A stretch of 59,351 nucleotides of DNA from Chitinophagales bacterium. Lineage in GTDB: Bacteria > Bacteroidota > Bacteroidia > Chitinophagales > Saprospiraceae. How positions within the stretch are numbered: the stretch's first letter is position 1; every line of letters begins with the position of its first letter. Shown piece after piece: positions 41,208-50,666 of the stretch. The notes under the pieces were generated by a model, which saw nothing but the letters and a program-made list of their open reading frames with translations, was not told the origin of the DNA and did no database searches. The stretch covers positions 1-59,351 of the forward strand of contig JAAFJN010000033.1 of NCBI GenBank assembly GCA_013298845.1, written 5' to 3'. The position numbers and the translations under genes are program-made.

Positions 41208-44200
41208 TCAACCCACTTTTGGGGCCAGTAATTTGTACAGTACGGGGGTAACAATTCGCGAAAGCAGGGTAGACGAAATCAAACCACCGATCAAGACCCA
41301 GGCGAGGGGCGAATATAACGGATTGTGTTCGATGGCAATTGGGATCAGGCCGCCGATGGCGGTGAGGGAGGTGAGCAAAATGGGTACAAAACGAATTTCG
41401 CCCGCTTCCTGAATGGCTTCGTCCAAACCACGGCCTTCGGCGCGGAGTTGGTTGGTGAAATCCACCAGTAATATCGAGTTTTTTACTTCAATCCCCATGA
41501 GCGCAATCAGGCCGACCACCACCGTAAACGAAAACGGATAACCCGTGGTCAGCAGCGCCAAAATGGCCCCAATAATCCCCAACGGAATGACCGACAATAC
41601 AATAAAGGTGCTTTTGAAGGTTTTGAATTCCAAAATCAAGATGGCCATGAGGCCAAAAACCGTAATCACAATAATGGTTCCCATGCCCCCAAACGAACGT
41701 TCGGCGCTTTCGGCTTCGCCCGCAATGACGTAACTATACCCCGGAGGCGCGGGCATTTCGGCCAGTTTTTCGCGCATTTGCGTGATTAACGCCGCCGGGT
41801 AATAACCACTTTTTACAAAAGCCGATACCGATGTAAACCGCTCTTTGTTATAGTGCTGAATAAAATTGGGCGACGGTTTAAGTTCTACTTCGGCAATTTG
41901 GCTCAGTGGCACTGAAAAACCAGCCAAACTATTGATATACAATTGCTTAAATACATCGAGGCTGGGTGTTTTGCCCGCTTTGGGCACACTCACCACAATA
42001 TTGTATTCCAGCGCGTCCGCATCGGCGGTGAAACTGCCTACGTTGAGTCCGGCAATGGCCAGGCGCACCATGCGGTCGGCTTCGGCCACCGGAATACCCA
42101 TCGAAACTGCTTTGTCTTTGTTGATTTTTACCACCAAATCGGTGTTGATGGTTGAAATGGGGTTGTCCAGATAAATGGTTCCGTCGAGGTTGCCGAGCAT
42201 ATTTTCGACGCGTCCGGCAATGGTCCGCAACGAATCGAGGTTTTCACCAATGACCCGCACCACCAGCGGCGCTTCGATGGGCGGCCCCTGTTCAAAGTTT
42301 TTAACGGTAATTTCGGCACCGGGAACCATGCTCAATTTTTCGCGCAATTCGTCAATTAAGGCCAGTTTTACCGGCGGCGGCGTGCGTTCCTGCAATTGCA
42401 CAAAAATTTGCCCGTAATCCGAACGCTGCGTTTCACGAATCACGTTGTAATACACCCGCGGATTACCACGGCCCACGTTGGTGGCGTATTTGGTGATGCG
42501 CGCCGGAGCGCCTTCGCCCGGATACACGCCCGACGGAATATTGGCCGGATCGGGGTAACGGGAATTGCGGAACCCAAAATCCTGGACGTTTAAGCCCTCA
42601 ACGGTGTACGTTTCCAGCACCGAATCGACCTGCAACATCACCCGTTGCGTTGCGTCGAGGTTGGTACCGGCCGCCATTTCTACGTCAATGTAAAACATGG
42701 GGCGTTCGCTCGCGGGGAACAATGCGAACCCCGCTTTGCCAGCCAGACCCAATACCCCCAAAAAGATCAGGGTGGCTACGGCCAACGTTTTGCGGGGATG
42801 CTCCAAACCCCAGTGCAACAAACGCGCGTAACTTTTGGAAATTAACCATTTTAAACCGCGTAAAATCGCGTTGCCTTCCGGATTGTGGTGCTCGGCCAAC
42901 AAACGGCTGCCCAAAAACGGTACAATCGTGAGCGATACAAACAACGAGGCCAATACCGTAGTCACCACCGCCATGGGCAGGCTGCGGATAAAATCGCCGG
43001 AGGCATCGGGTAAAAATACCAACGGCAGGAAGGCCAAAATCAGCGTAGCGGTGCAGCCCAAAACCGCCAAACCAATTTGTCGGGTGGCCAAAATCGCGGC
43101 ATCGCGGCGCGAATGCCCCTCGCGCAGCCATCGTTCAATGTTTTCCACCACCACAATGGAGTCGTCCACCAAAATACCGAGGGCAATGATCAATCCCACG
43201 ATGGACAATTGGTTCAGCGAATAACCCAACAAATCGAGGGCAAACAAACCAATGGCGATGCTCAAAGGAATCGAAATCATGACCACCAGCGAAGCGCGCC
43301 AACCTAAGGGCAGCAACGTAAGCAACACCAAAAAAATGGCAATGGCAAAATCCTTGGCGAAGCGCGAGAGGCGTTTTTCGACCGAATCGCCTTGGTCAAA
43401 TACCGTGATGTAGTCCATTGTTTTGGGCAAAGTCCCTTTAAACTCCGCCACGGCATCCTGCACTTGTTGGCTCACCGCCGAAATATTTTGGCCGTCTTTC
43501 ATCCGCGCCGTTACAAATACGCTGCGGGTACCGTTGATGGAGGCCAAATGGCGTTGTTGTTCGTATTCGTAATCAATTTGGGCAATGTCTTTGAGGTACA
43601 CAATTTTTGCGCCGTTGGCATTCACAATGGTGTTGCGAATTTCCTCGATGCTTTTGTAGTCGCCGCTCGTTTCCACAAAAAATTCGCGGTCACCCACCGA
43701 CAAGGCACCGCCCGGAATGGATACGTTTTCGCTTTGCATAGCGCCCAATACCCGGCTGAGGGGAATGCCATCGGCGGCCATTTTGGGCAGGTTCAGGTTC
43801 ACCCGCACTTCTTTTTTGGGAATGCCCCAAGTGTCGGCCCCTTTTAATCCGCCAATTTTCTCCAATCGTTCTTCGAGGCGTTCGGCTTCGGTGCGGAGGT
43901 CGGCAAAACTGGCGTTTTCACTCACCAATGCCGCCTGCAAAATGGCCACATCGGAGGAGGTAAACCGCTGGATGTTGACGCTGTAAATATCGGCGGGCAA
44001 ATCGGGGCGGGCGGCGTTAAACTCCCGGATCACCTCTTCGTACTTTTTGTCGGGGTCCTGGCCGTGCACAAACTCGATGGTGAGCAGCATCATGCCGTTG
44101 AACGAAAACGAGCGCATCCGGTCAATGTTTTCGAGTGCGCCGAGGCGTTCTTCCACAATTTCGGTGATTTTTTCTTCAACAACGGCCGGGCCGGCGCCGG

Positions 44201-44354
44201 GGTAAATCACCACCACGTTAAAGCCGGGTGGGGTAAACTTGGGGTCTTCGGCCCGGGGCATATTGAGCAATGAACCAATGCCCAATACCATTACAGCAAG
44301 GAATACAATAAAAGTAAATTGGCTGTTTTTAACCGAAAATTCTGCTATTTTCAT
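41208..44354 (-). CDS. RND-family efflux permease (AcrB/MdtB-like)
   Basis: 1048 residues from MKIAEFSVKNSQFTFIVFLA. Twelve transmembrane helices in the RND arrangement; two large periplasmic loops; helix-4 motif GLIIALGILVDDSIVVVENI with the DD proton-relay pair; second-half VVVGLIALMGIEVKNSILLV and IPIAIEHNPLYSPLAWVLIG. It is a proton-driven exporter in the inner membrane. No membrane-fusion protein or TolC-like gene is adjacent, so partners must lie elsewhere. Complete. Confidence 0.95.
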   Translation of the reverse strand: MKIAEFSVKNSQFTFIVFLAVMVLGIGSLLNMPRAEDPKFTPPGFNVVVIYPGAGPAVVEEKITEIVEERLGALENIDRMRSFSFNGMMLLTIEFVHGQDPDKKYEEVIREFNAARPDLPADIYSVNIQRFTSSDVAILQAALVSENASFADLRTEAERLEERLEKIGGLKGADTWGIPKKEVRVNLNLPKMAADGIPLSRVLGAMQSENVSIPGGALSVGDREFFVETSGDYKSIEEIRNTIVNANGAKIVYLKDIAQIDYEYEQQRHLASINGTRSVFVTARMKDGQNISAVSQQVQDAVAEFKGTLPKTMDYITVFDQGDSVEKRLSRFAKDFAIAIFLVLLTLLPLGWRASLVVMISIPLSIAIGLFALDLLGYSLNQLSIVGLIIALGILVDDSIVVVENIERWLREGHSRRDAAILATRQIGLAVLGCTATLILAFLPLVFLPDASGDFIRSLPMAVVTTVLASLFVSLTIVPFLGSRLLAEHHNPEGNAILRGLKWLISKSYARLLHWGLEHPRKTLAVATLIFLGVLGLAGKAGFALFPASERPMFYIDVEMAAGTNLDATQRVMLQVDSVLETYTVEGLNVQDFGFRNSRYPDPANIPSGVYPGEGAPARITKYATNVGRGNPRVYYNVIRETQRSDYGQIFVQLQERTPPPVKLALIDELREKLSMVPGAEITVKNFEQGPPIEAPLVVRVIGENLDSLRTIAGRVENMLGNLDGTIYLDNPISTINTDLVVKINKDKAVSMGIPVAEADRMVRLAIAGLNVGSFTADADALEYNIVVSVPKAGKTPSLDVFKQLYINSLAGFSVPLSQIAEVELKPSPNFIQHYNKERFTSVSAFVKSGYYPAALITQMREKLAEMPAPPGYSYVIAGEAESAERSFGGMGTIIVITVFGLMAILILEFKTFKSTFIVLSVIPLGIIGAILALLTTGYPFSFTVVVGLIALMGIEVKNSILLVDFTNQLRAEGRGLDEAIQEAGEIRFVPILLTSLTAIGGLIPIAIEHNPLYSPLAWVLIGGLISSTLLSRIVTPVLYKLLAPKVG

Positions 44355-44494
44355 AACTATTTTATCTGTTGTGGCGCTTTTTCTGGTACAAAGGAACAAT
44401 GAAACCGGATAACCACCCAACACAATTCAGGTGAATGGTCGTTTTGAGCGTGTGAACTGTGGTCGGAAAAATTTCTTTAGTAAAAAATAGATTT

Positions 44495-44502
44495 CTATAT
44501 TT
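44495..44502 (+). promoter_or_regulatory. -7 element TATATTTG for the GNAT gene
   Basis: TAnnTTTG match 29 bases upstream of the ATG at 44532. Confidence 0.65.
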
Positions 44503-44531
44503 GCGACGTATTCGATCTAATCCACCTAAAT

Positions 44532-45110
44532 ATGCTGATACGCCAAATTAAGCATCAAGACTTATCCGAACTTAAAATTTTTGCCGAATATACTTTTCGC
44601 GCAGCGTGGCAGGCAGAAAACCAAACCGCAGAATTTGAACAATATTGCGCCGATAGTTTTACGCCCGAAAGCCTCAGAAACGAAATGGATGACCCCGTTT
44701 CGGCTTTTTATTTTGCTGAACTGAACGACCAAACGGTCGGTTACCTCAAGTTAAATCGAGGAGTTATGCCGCCGAACTGGTCTTTTTTGCCCGAGCAAAC
44801 GCTCCAAATTGAACGCATTTACATTGACCCCAAACAACAAAGCAAAGGGTTTGGTACGTCGTTGCTTCATTTTGCCGAGTTTGTAGCCCGCGACGAAAAT
44901 CGACCAAATATCTGGCTCAGCGTTTGGCAGGAAGCTCCCCGTTCCATTCGATTTTATGAACTCAATGGTTACCAAATTTGTGGTACCGACGACTTTTGGC
45001 TCGATACCGAACGCCAAACCGATTGGGTAATGGCGAAGGTGCTGGATCTTGGTCAGTCGGTAACAGACGCAAGATCTCAGGTGTTAGAAAAATCTTTTTA
45101 TGGAAAATAA
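44532..45110 (+). CDS. GNAT family N-acetyltransferase
   Basis: 192 residues. The core strand LQIERIYIDPKQQSKGFGTS contains the acetyl-CoA pyrophosphate-binding pattern Q/RxxGxG/A (QSKGFG), followed by LLHFAEFVARDENRPNIWLS and RFYELNGYQICGTDDF. The substrate cannot be told. The last 30 residues (VTDARSQVLEKSFYGK) extend past the usual end. Overlaps the next gene by 11 bases. Confidence 0.9.
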   Translation: MLIRQIKHQDLSELKIFAEYTFRAAWQAENQTAEFEQYCADSFTPESLRNEMDDPVSAFYFAELNDQTVGYLKLNRGVMPPNWSFLPEQTLQIERIYIDPKQQSKGFGTSLLHFAEFVARDENRPNIWLSVWQEAPRSIRFYELNGYQICGTDDFWLDTERQTDWVMAKVLDLGQSVTDARSQVLEKSFYGK

Positions 45111-46350
45111 CGACGTTGTTCCTTATCCTTTTTGGCTAAAAACCTTGCTGGTATTTGGCATTACCTTTTTAGGATTAACCATTCTCGACGGCCTGCAAAA
45201 TAACTTTACGGGTTGGAGCATATACGACCCGTTGGTGCCGTTGGTGGGGCAGTTTTTGCCCCAACTCAACCACCCGCTTTCCCACGAAGTAAACGGCAGC
45301 GGCGATAGTTCCTGGCAATGGGCTTCATTAGTGACGCAATTGCTGGTGGGCGTGGTGTTAACGGGAATTTACCTCGCCATCGACCGGAAACCGCGCAATT
45401 ACGACCGCCCTTTTGCGTATTTTTGGGTGTTGTTGCGTTATTTTTTACTGCTCAATATGTTTATCTACGGCTTTGCCAAGGTATTTCATATGCAAATGCC
45501 CGCGCCTTCGGTGGGTCGCCTGGCGCAACCCTACGGAGAATCGTCGCCGATGGGTTTGTTGTGGACCTTTGTGGGCTATTCCAAATATTACAGCGCTTAC
45601 GTTGGTTGGGCCGAAGTGATTCCGGGTGTCTTGTTGCTGTTCCGGCGCACCGCTTTATTGGGTGCCCTGATGGCCGCCGTGGTGATGCTCAACGTGTTTG
45701 TACTAAATATGTGTTTTGACGTGCCGGTGAAGATTTTTTCGTTTCTGCTGTTTGCAATGGCGGTGATTATTGCGCTGCCGGATTTGGGCCGTTTGTGGAA
45801 AATATTGATCACCCACGAAGCCGTACCGGCGCGGGAAATAAAACCTTTTTTTAGCCAAAAAAAATGGCAAACGGTGGGTTTGGTCCTCAAAGCGTTGCTG
45901 TTATTGGGCATGGTGGGGGGACAAATATTTTTCTACTTCTCACAAATGAGCAAACCCGAAACCAAACCTCTTTTGCACGGTTTGTGGGATGTAAAAGAGA
46001 TACAACGCAACCACCAAACGGTCGCGCCCCTGCTCAGCGATTCGACGTATTGGCGCAAATTTATGGTCAATTGGGAGGGGCAAGCCAGCATCAAAATGGC
46101 CAACGACAGTTTGCGGCGTTTTGAATTTGCGCTGGATTCGAACCAAACGTACCTCAATATTCACCCCCGAAAAGACCCGGCGAACCAATACCGTTTGCGC
46201 ATCGAACGGCCCGCCGATCACCAGATGATTTTGTCGGGCTTGTGGGGCCCCGATTCGGTGTGGATTCGGATGGAACGCTACGATGAGCAACAGTTTTTGC
46301 TCCTGCGGCGCGGGTTTCATTGGGTGAATGAGACGCCATTTAATCGATAA
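45100..46350 (+). CDS. DoxX-like multi-pass membrane protein with C-terminal periplasmic domain
   Basis: 416 residues. About eight transmembrane helices in the first 300 residues; FAYFWVLLRYFLLLNMFIYG, FAKVFHMQMPAPSVGRL and GWAEVIPGVLLLFRRTALLG recall DoxX/thiosulfate-quinone oxidoreductase-like membrane proteins. The last 120 residues are a soluble beta domain (LLHGLWDVKEIQRN to the end) resembling a lipocalin-like domain. Function unknown. Coupled to the GNAT gene by overlap. Confidence 0.8.
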   Translation: MENNDVVPYPFWLKTLLVFGITFLGLTILDGLQNNFTGWSIYDPLVPLVGQFLPQLNHPLSHEVNGSGDSSWQWASLVTQLLVGVVLTGIYLAIDRKPRNYDRPFAYFWVLLRYFLLLNMFIYGFAKVFHMQMPAPSVGRLAQPYGESSPMGLLWTFVGYSKYYSAYVGWAEVIPGVLLLFRRTALLGALMAAVVMLNVFVLNMCFDVPVKIFSFLLFAMAVIIALPDLGRLWKILITHEAVPAREIKPFFSQKKWQTVGLVLKALLLLGMVGGQIFFYFSQMSKPETKPLLHGLWDVKEIQRNHQTVAPLLSDSTYWRKFMVNWEGQASIKMANDSLRRFEFALDSNQTYLNIHPRKDPANQYRLRIERPADHQMILSGLWGPDSVWIRMERYDEQQFLLLRRGFHWVNETPFNR

Positions 46351-46406
46351 AAAAATATTTCGTATTTTTTTTAAAGCAATCGCGCAATTTACGCTTTAAT
46401 TTTTAT

Positions 46407-46414
46407 TACCTTTG
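46407..46414 (+). promoter_or_regulatory. -7 element TACCTTTG for the metzincin gene
   Basis: This perfect TAnnTTTG match lies 26 bases upstream of the ATG at 46441. It supports translation from that ATG and therefore through the G10 tract. Confidence 0.75.
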
Positions 46415-46440
46415 TAATTCATTTTTAAACATCTTTCAAT

Positions 46441-48355
46441 ATGATGAAACACAGTTTTTGTACCCTAAATTGGGTACGGGGGGGGGGTAATTCTCTCTAT
46501 TCTCTTGGCGTTTTTCAATGTAAACGCACAATCCACCTTCATTACCGATAATAGTTCGGGTAATGTAACTTTATCTTCAGCGGCCATGCAACGCTTCCAA
46601 CATCTCTCTGATACTTCTTACAGTTATGATACCCGTATCATAACGCTGGCTGATGTAAGGACAATTCAGTACCAGGGAACACTCCAGTTCCGATTACCAG
46701 ACAATCCCAGTCAAGTTTTAACCGCTAAAGTAGCACCTGTAGCGTCAGAGCCGGATGTGGCGTTTGAATGGACGGGTAATATTATCAGTGGAGGGCATGG
46801 CTACGTTATGTTCACCATTGAAGGTAATGATAAGTCGGGTATTATTTCGGTGGATGGCAATCTTTACGAAATAGTGCCGCTGTCGGGTAATTATCAGGCG
46901 TTGATAAAACGGAAAACGCCCAAGCACGAGACCTGCGGGCTTGGAGTTCCTGCGAATATCACTACTGATCCCGATCCCGATCCACCAGTTCAGGAATGTA
47001 CGCCGACGGATAATGACGAAGACTGCCAAGCCGTGGTTGAAATATTGATTGTGGTGGAACCGGAAGCCGCCGCCGATATTATCGCTTCGTCTGGTTCGCT
47101 TAACACCTTTTTGCACTCTTCCGACAATATCATTAATTTGGCTTTTGCCAATAGTGATATTCCCAATAAAACGGTGCATACGCAGTGGGTTTTAGATGAG
47201 CAAATTGACTTTTTGCTAAATAACTTAGATGATGATATGCTTAATATTGCAGAATACTTCATTGGGGAGCAGTATCGAGAGCAGTACGGGGCAGATATCG
47301 TAGTTTTGTTAACGACGGATCGGTACACTCCATCCTACGGGCGGGTTTTAGCAATTGGTCCAGACTCTGATGCAGCGTTTGGGATAGTTGAATATCCGGC
47401 ATTTTATTCTGGAATGGTCTTTGGCCACGAAATTGGACACTTGTTTGGAGCACGGCACGAGTGGGGGGCCGACCCGACGGAGGTATGCGCACACGGTCGC
47501 TTTTACAGCGAGACATTCCCTCCCGTTTTACCAGGACAACCTTACACCGGTTTTGCCTGGCGAACTATTGTTACCAGTATAACAGATGATGCAGAATTAT
47601 TCGCAGATATTAATAACGTGCTTTACCCTCTTGCTAATTTAGGTCCAATTCCGTATTATTCTAACCCGGATGTTTATTACGGTGCAGGGTCTACTGGTAG
47701 AACAGATATGAACAACGCCGAACAAATCAGGAATTCGGGTTGTGAAATCGCTAATTTTAACCCTTCATCTACAATTAGAATGGGGATGTACAGCACGAGT
47801 GGCTGTGACCGCACCACCATTAAAGCAAAAGTAATAACACCAACCGGTAATCTGGGACAACCACCATATGCTTATACCTGGCATTGGAGTTTAAATGGTA
47901 TTTTTGACCAGCCGACATTAACCGCTAATTATTTGGGAGTCACCTCTAATAGCCAAATTGAAATAATCCCACCTGATTGCAAATTCTTTTACATCAGATG
48001 TCAGGTATCGGCTTTGGACGGCACAACGGTGACCCAGATATTACCCGTTGATTTGACTGATTTGGCATGTCCCTGCGTGGAATTTGTTTCAAATGCTGGT
48101 GAAGCCAAAAATGCGGCCAATGGCAGTTTTGCTTTATCTCCTAATCCATCGGGCGGAAATATTATTTTATCCGGTAGTTTATCCAATGGGAGTCCAGTAG
48201 AATACACCATCACCAATGTAAGCGGTCAGGTAATGTTACGTGGAATTACAACTCAGGGTCAAAATATTCCCACGGAAACATTTGAATCCGGGGTTTATTT
48301 CCTGAATATTACCACTGAAAATACCACTCAATCACTAAAGTTCATCAAACAATAA
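46441..48355 (+). CDS. Secreted metzincin protease with T9SS domain; signal peptide out of frame at a G10 tract
   Basis: From the ATG at 46441 the frame reads MMKHSFCTLNWVR, enters ten Gs (46478-46487) and would stop after about 36 codons. With nine Gs it continues as VILSILLAFFNVNA, completing a signal peptide cut before QSTFITD, and runs 600+ residues to 48355. The body has a zinc site HEIGHLFGARH (HExxHxxGxxH, metzincin type) and ends in a T9SS type A domain from FALSPNPSGGNIILSG. A TTG at 46505 would start inside the signal and is not convincing. It is probably phase-variable; a sequencing error is the alternative. A lipoprotein gene follows 4 bases later. Confidence 0.88.
46478..46487 (+). 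repeat. G10 homopolymer within the signal-peptide codons
   Basis: Ten consecutive Gs just before the hydrophobic core of the signal peptide. G9 or G12 restores the frame. It is the longest G run I noticed in the window. Confidence 0.9.
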
Positions 48356-48359
48356 CGCT

Positions 48360-48926
48360 ATGAAACATTTTATTCCAGGCACACTACTGTTGGCCGTACT
48401 ATTATTTCTTTCGGCTTGTAAAAAAGATGAACCACAACCACCAGCAGAACCACAGTACCTGATTGAGTTGGGAAAGGTCGCATGTAAAATTGGGGATAAA
48501 AAAGTAGAAACGGATGGTAGCATTAATATGTTTGTTGATCGCGGTCTTTTTGTTTTTAGCACTCAACTTACTTACGCATACCCACCAAATATAGATGAAC
48601 AATTGTCAGTGTCACGCATTCCATTAGTGATTGGTAAACATCCTTTGCATACGTTGCCAACCAGTAACTTTAATACTCCACGAGCAACTTCCATATTGAG
48701 TTGGACTATCGAACTTGACCAACCCGTAGGCGACTTACAAACCACGGACGACTACCCCGACGATTTTATTGAAGTAGTCCGCTTGGACACCGTTAATAAA
48801 GTGGTAGAAGGGCGTTTTCAGTTTCACCTGAAAAATATGGATACCGATAACCCGCACTTGGCCACGTTCAAACTACCCAGTGAAATGTACGTGTCAGAAG
48901 GGGTTTTTCATTTAAAAGTAGAGTAA
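48360..48926 (+). CDS. Lipoprotein of unknown function
   Basis: 188 residues. The signal MKHFIPGTLLLAVLLFLSAC ends in lipobox LSAC followed by KKDEPQPP. The mature domain is beta-rich; it ends MYVSEGVFHLKVE. Its layout resembles the lipoproteins at 1-410 and 528-1295 (CKK start, Pro-rich spacer, beta domain ending in a Val-rich strand). It starts 4 bases after the metzincin stop, so it is co-transcribed, and could be a partner or inhibitor of the protease (inference). Confidence 0.8.
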   Translation: MKHFIPGTLLLAVLLFLSACKKDEPQPPAEPQYLIELGKVACKIGDKKVETDGSINMFVDRGLFVFSTQLTYAYPPNIDEQLSVSRIPLVIGKHPLHTLPTSNFNTPRATSILSWTIELDQPVGDLQTTDDYPDDFIEVVRLDTVNKVVEGRFQFHLKNMDTDNPHLATFKLPSEMYVSEGVFHLKVE

Positions 48927-48936
48927 ATTCGTAATC

Positions 48937-48977
48937 AACCCGGCAGCAGAAAATGGTCTGTTGCCGGGTTATTTTTT
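48937..48977 (+). terminator. Rho-independent terminator
   Basis: AACCCGGCAGCAG (48937-48949) pairs with CTGTTGCCGGGTT (48958-48970) with one mismatch, followed by ATTTTTT. Confidence 0.85.
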
Positions 48978-49028
48978 GATCCTCTCCCTACCATCATTGT
49001 ACAAAATAGCAAATTCGTGAAAACAATG

Positions 49029-49036
49029 TACCTTTG
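49029..49036 (+). promoter_or_regulatory. -7 element TACCTTTG for ribA
   Basis: This perfect TAnnTTTG match puts the mRNA start near 49042, leaving a leader of about 70 bases before the GTG start. Confidence 0.7.
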
Positions 49037-49046
49037 TTGCCGTTTT

Positions 49047-49090
49047 GAGGTAATACCAAGGCGCGAACAACGCCCTTTGGAGTATACCTC
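49047..49090 (+). promoter_or_regulatory. 5'-terminal leader hairpin of ribA mRNA
   Basis: GAGGTAATACCAAGGCG (49047-49063) pairs with CGCCCTTTGGAGTATACCTC (49071-49090) with small bulges around a 7-base loop. It starts about 5 bases from the expected 5' end. It lacks the conserved multi-branch core of the FMN riboswitch. Confidence 0.5.
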
Positions 49091-49111
49091 ATCCTGATAA
49101 TCACCATTATA

Positions 49112-49741
49112 GTGTTGGATCTAAAAAATACGGATATACGGCTTCGGCCAGCGATACAACTCCAGGCGCGTGCGCGTATCCCGACCCGATACGGCTCTTT
49201 TGATATGTGCGCTTACGCCGCCGACGACAAAGACCCGATGCCGCACATTGCTTTTGTGAGCGAACATTTTGTTGCCGGTCACCCCGTGGCCGTTCGTATT
49301 CACTCCGAATGTATGACGGGCGACGTATTTGGGTCTCGCCGCTGCGATTGTGGCGAACAATTGGACGCAGCCCTGCGCATTGCCGCCGAAAATGGGGGTG
49401 TGGTCATTTACCTCCGGCAGGAAGGGCGCGGTATTGGCCTGATTAATAAACTAAAGGCGTACAACCTGCAAGATAAGGGCCTCAACACGATTGACGCCAA
49501 TACCCACCTCGGTTTCGACGCCGATGCCCGCCAATACGAAGCGGCCATCACCATGCTCAAAGACCTGGGTATCCGGCAAGTGGAACTCATGACCAATAAC
49601 CCCGATAAAGTGGCCGCTCTGAGCCGTTCGGGGATCGAGGTCACCGGCCGAATTCCGATTGTGATACCGGCCCACGCCGACAATACCGACTACCTGCGCA
49701 CCAAGCAGGAATTGATGGGACATATTCTTGGTTTATCATAA
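49112..49741 (+). CDS. ribA: GTP cyclohydrolase II (stand-alone)
   Basis: 209 residues from a GTG at 49112; no ATG gives a full N-terminus. It converts GTP to the first pyrimidine of riboflavin synthesis. The zinc site is Cys67, Cys78 and Cys80 in HSECMTGDVFGSRRCDCGEQ; further family motifs are YLRQEGRGIGLINKLKAYNL, DANTHLGF and LMTNNPDKV. The usual fused DHBP synthase (RibB) domain is absent. The GTG start and leader hairpin may lower expression. The lipoprotein cyclophilin follows 28 bases on. Confidence 0.95.
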   Translation: MLDLKNTDIRLRPAIQLQARARIPTRYGSFDMCAYAADDKDPMPHIAFVSEHFVAGHPVAVRIHSECMTGDVFGSRRCDCGEQLDAALRIAAENGGVVIYLRQEGRGIGLINKLKAYNLQDKGLNTIDANTHLGFDADARQYEAAITMLKDLGIRQVELMTNNPDKVAALSRSGIEVTGRIPIVIPAHADNTDYLRTKQELMGHILGLS

Positions 49742-49769
49742 AATTTTTTTTCAACAATTCGCATTCAAT

Positions 49770-50666
49770 ATGAAACAACTATTGGCGCTCGCATCGGCTT
49801 GTTTTGTGGCCATTATGCTCACTTCTTGCGCAACCAATAAACCCAAACCCTCGTTTACCACGCCGACCCAAAAGTTCACGGCACCCGTTAAAGTTACATT
49901 TACCAATACTTCGGTAAAGGCAGAAAAATACGAATGGGATTTCGGCGACGGCAGCCCCGTTTCCACCGAAGTAAACCCAACGCACCGCTACTCACATTCC
50001 GGCAATTTCAACGTGGTACTAAAAGCCACCTCCGGTTCAAAAACAGTAATTCGTAAACAAATGGTTCAAGTTACCGCTCCGGAACGTTGCCTGATCGAAA
50101 TCGAAACCGACCAAGGCACCATGATCGCCGAGTTGTTTAGTTCAACTCCGCAGCACCGCGACAATTTTGTCAAACTCGCCGACGAAGGCTACTACAACGA
50201 CTTGTTGTTCCACCGCGTCATTCAGGGCTTTATGATTCAGGGGGGCGACCCCAACTCACGCGGTGCCAAACCCGGCCAATCACTGGGTTTTGGTGGCCCT
50301 TCGTACAAAGTTCCCGCCGAATTTGTGGATTCCCTCGTGCACGTAAAGGGTTCTTTGGCCGCTGCCCGCGACGGTAACCCGCAAAAGGCTTCCAGTGGTT
50401 CGCAGTTTTACATCGTTCAGGGCAATGGTCCCCTCGCCGACGATATGCTCAACCAGATCGAAGCCCAAAAGAATTTCCGCTACTCGACCGAACAACGCGA
50501 AGCCTATAAAGCCGTGGGCGGTACCCCTTTCCTCGACCGCGATTACACCGTTTTTGGCCGCGTAATCGAAGGTTTGGACGTGATTGACAAAATCGCCGCC
50601 GTTCGCACCGCCGCTCAGGATCGTCCCCAAACGGACGTGAAAATGAAGATCAAGGTGATTAAGTAG
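49770..50666 (+). CDS. Lipoprotein cyclophilin-type peptidyl-prolyl isomerase with PKD domain
   Basis: 298 residues from MKQLLALASACFVAIMLTSC; Cys20 is the lipidation site. A PKD domain follows with the hallmark YEWDFGDGSPVSTEVN; then a cyclophilin domain from CLIEIETDQGTMIAELFSST through FHRVIQGFMIQGGDPNSRG, GSLAAARDGNPQKASSGSQF and DYTVFGRVIEGLDVIDKIA. It is a periplasmic or surface folding catalyst. The stop TAG is part of a TAGAC repeat phrase. Confidence 0.93.
   Translation: MKQLLALASACFVAIMLTSCATNKPKPSFTTPTQKFTAPVKVTFTNTSVKAEKYEWDFGDGSPVSTEVNPTHRYSHSGNFNVVLKATSGSKTVIRKQMVQVTAPERCLIEIETDQGTMIAELFSSTPQHRDNFVKLADEGYYNDLLFHRVIQGFMIQGGDPNSRGAKPGQSLGFGGPSYKVPAEFVDSLVHVKGSLAAARDGNPQKASSGSQFYIVQGNGPLADDMLNQIEAQKNFRYSTEQREAYKAVGGTPFLDRDYTVFGRVIEGLDVIDKIAAVRTAAQDRPQTDVKMKIKVIK

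Noticed and set aside
41208-44354. Complete tripartite efflux operon
   Set aside because: Neither a membrane-fusion protein nor an outer-membrane channel gene is found on either side of the RND gene.
46505-48355. TTG at 46505 as the start of the metzincin gene
   Set aside because: It would start inside the hydrophobic core of a signal peptide, with no promoter at the right distance; the ATG at 46441 has both promoter and signal features.
49047-49090. FMN riboswitch upstream of ribA
   Set aside because: The leader is too short and lacks the conserved multi-stem core sequences of that riboswitch.
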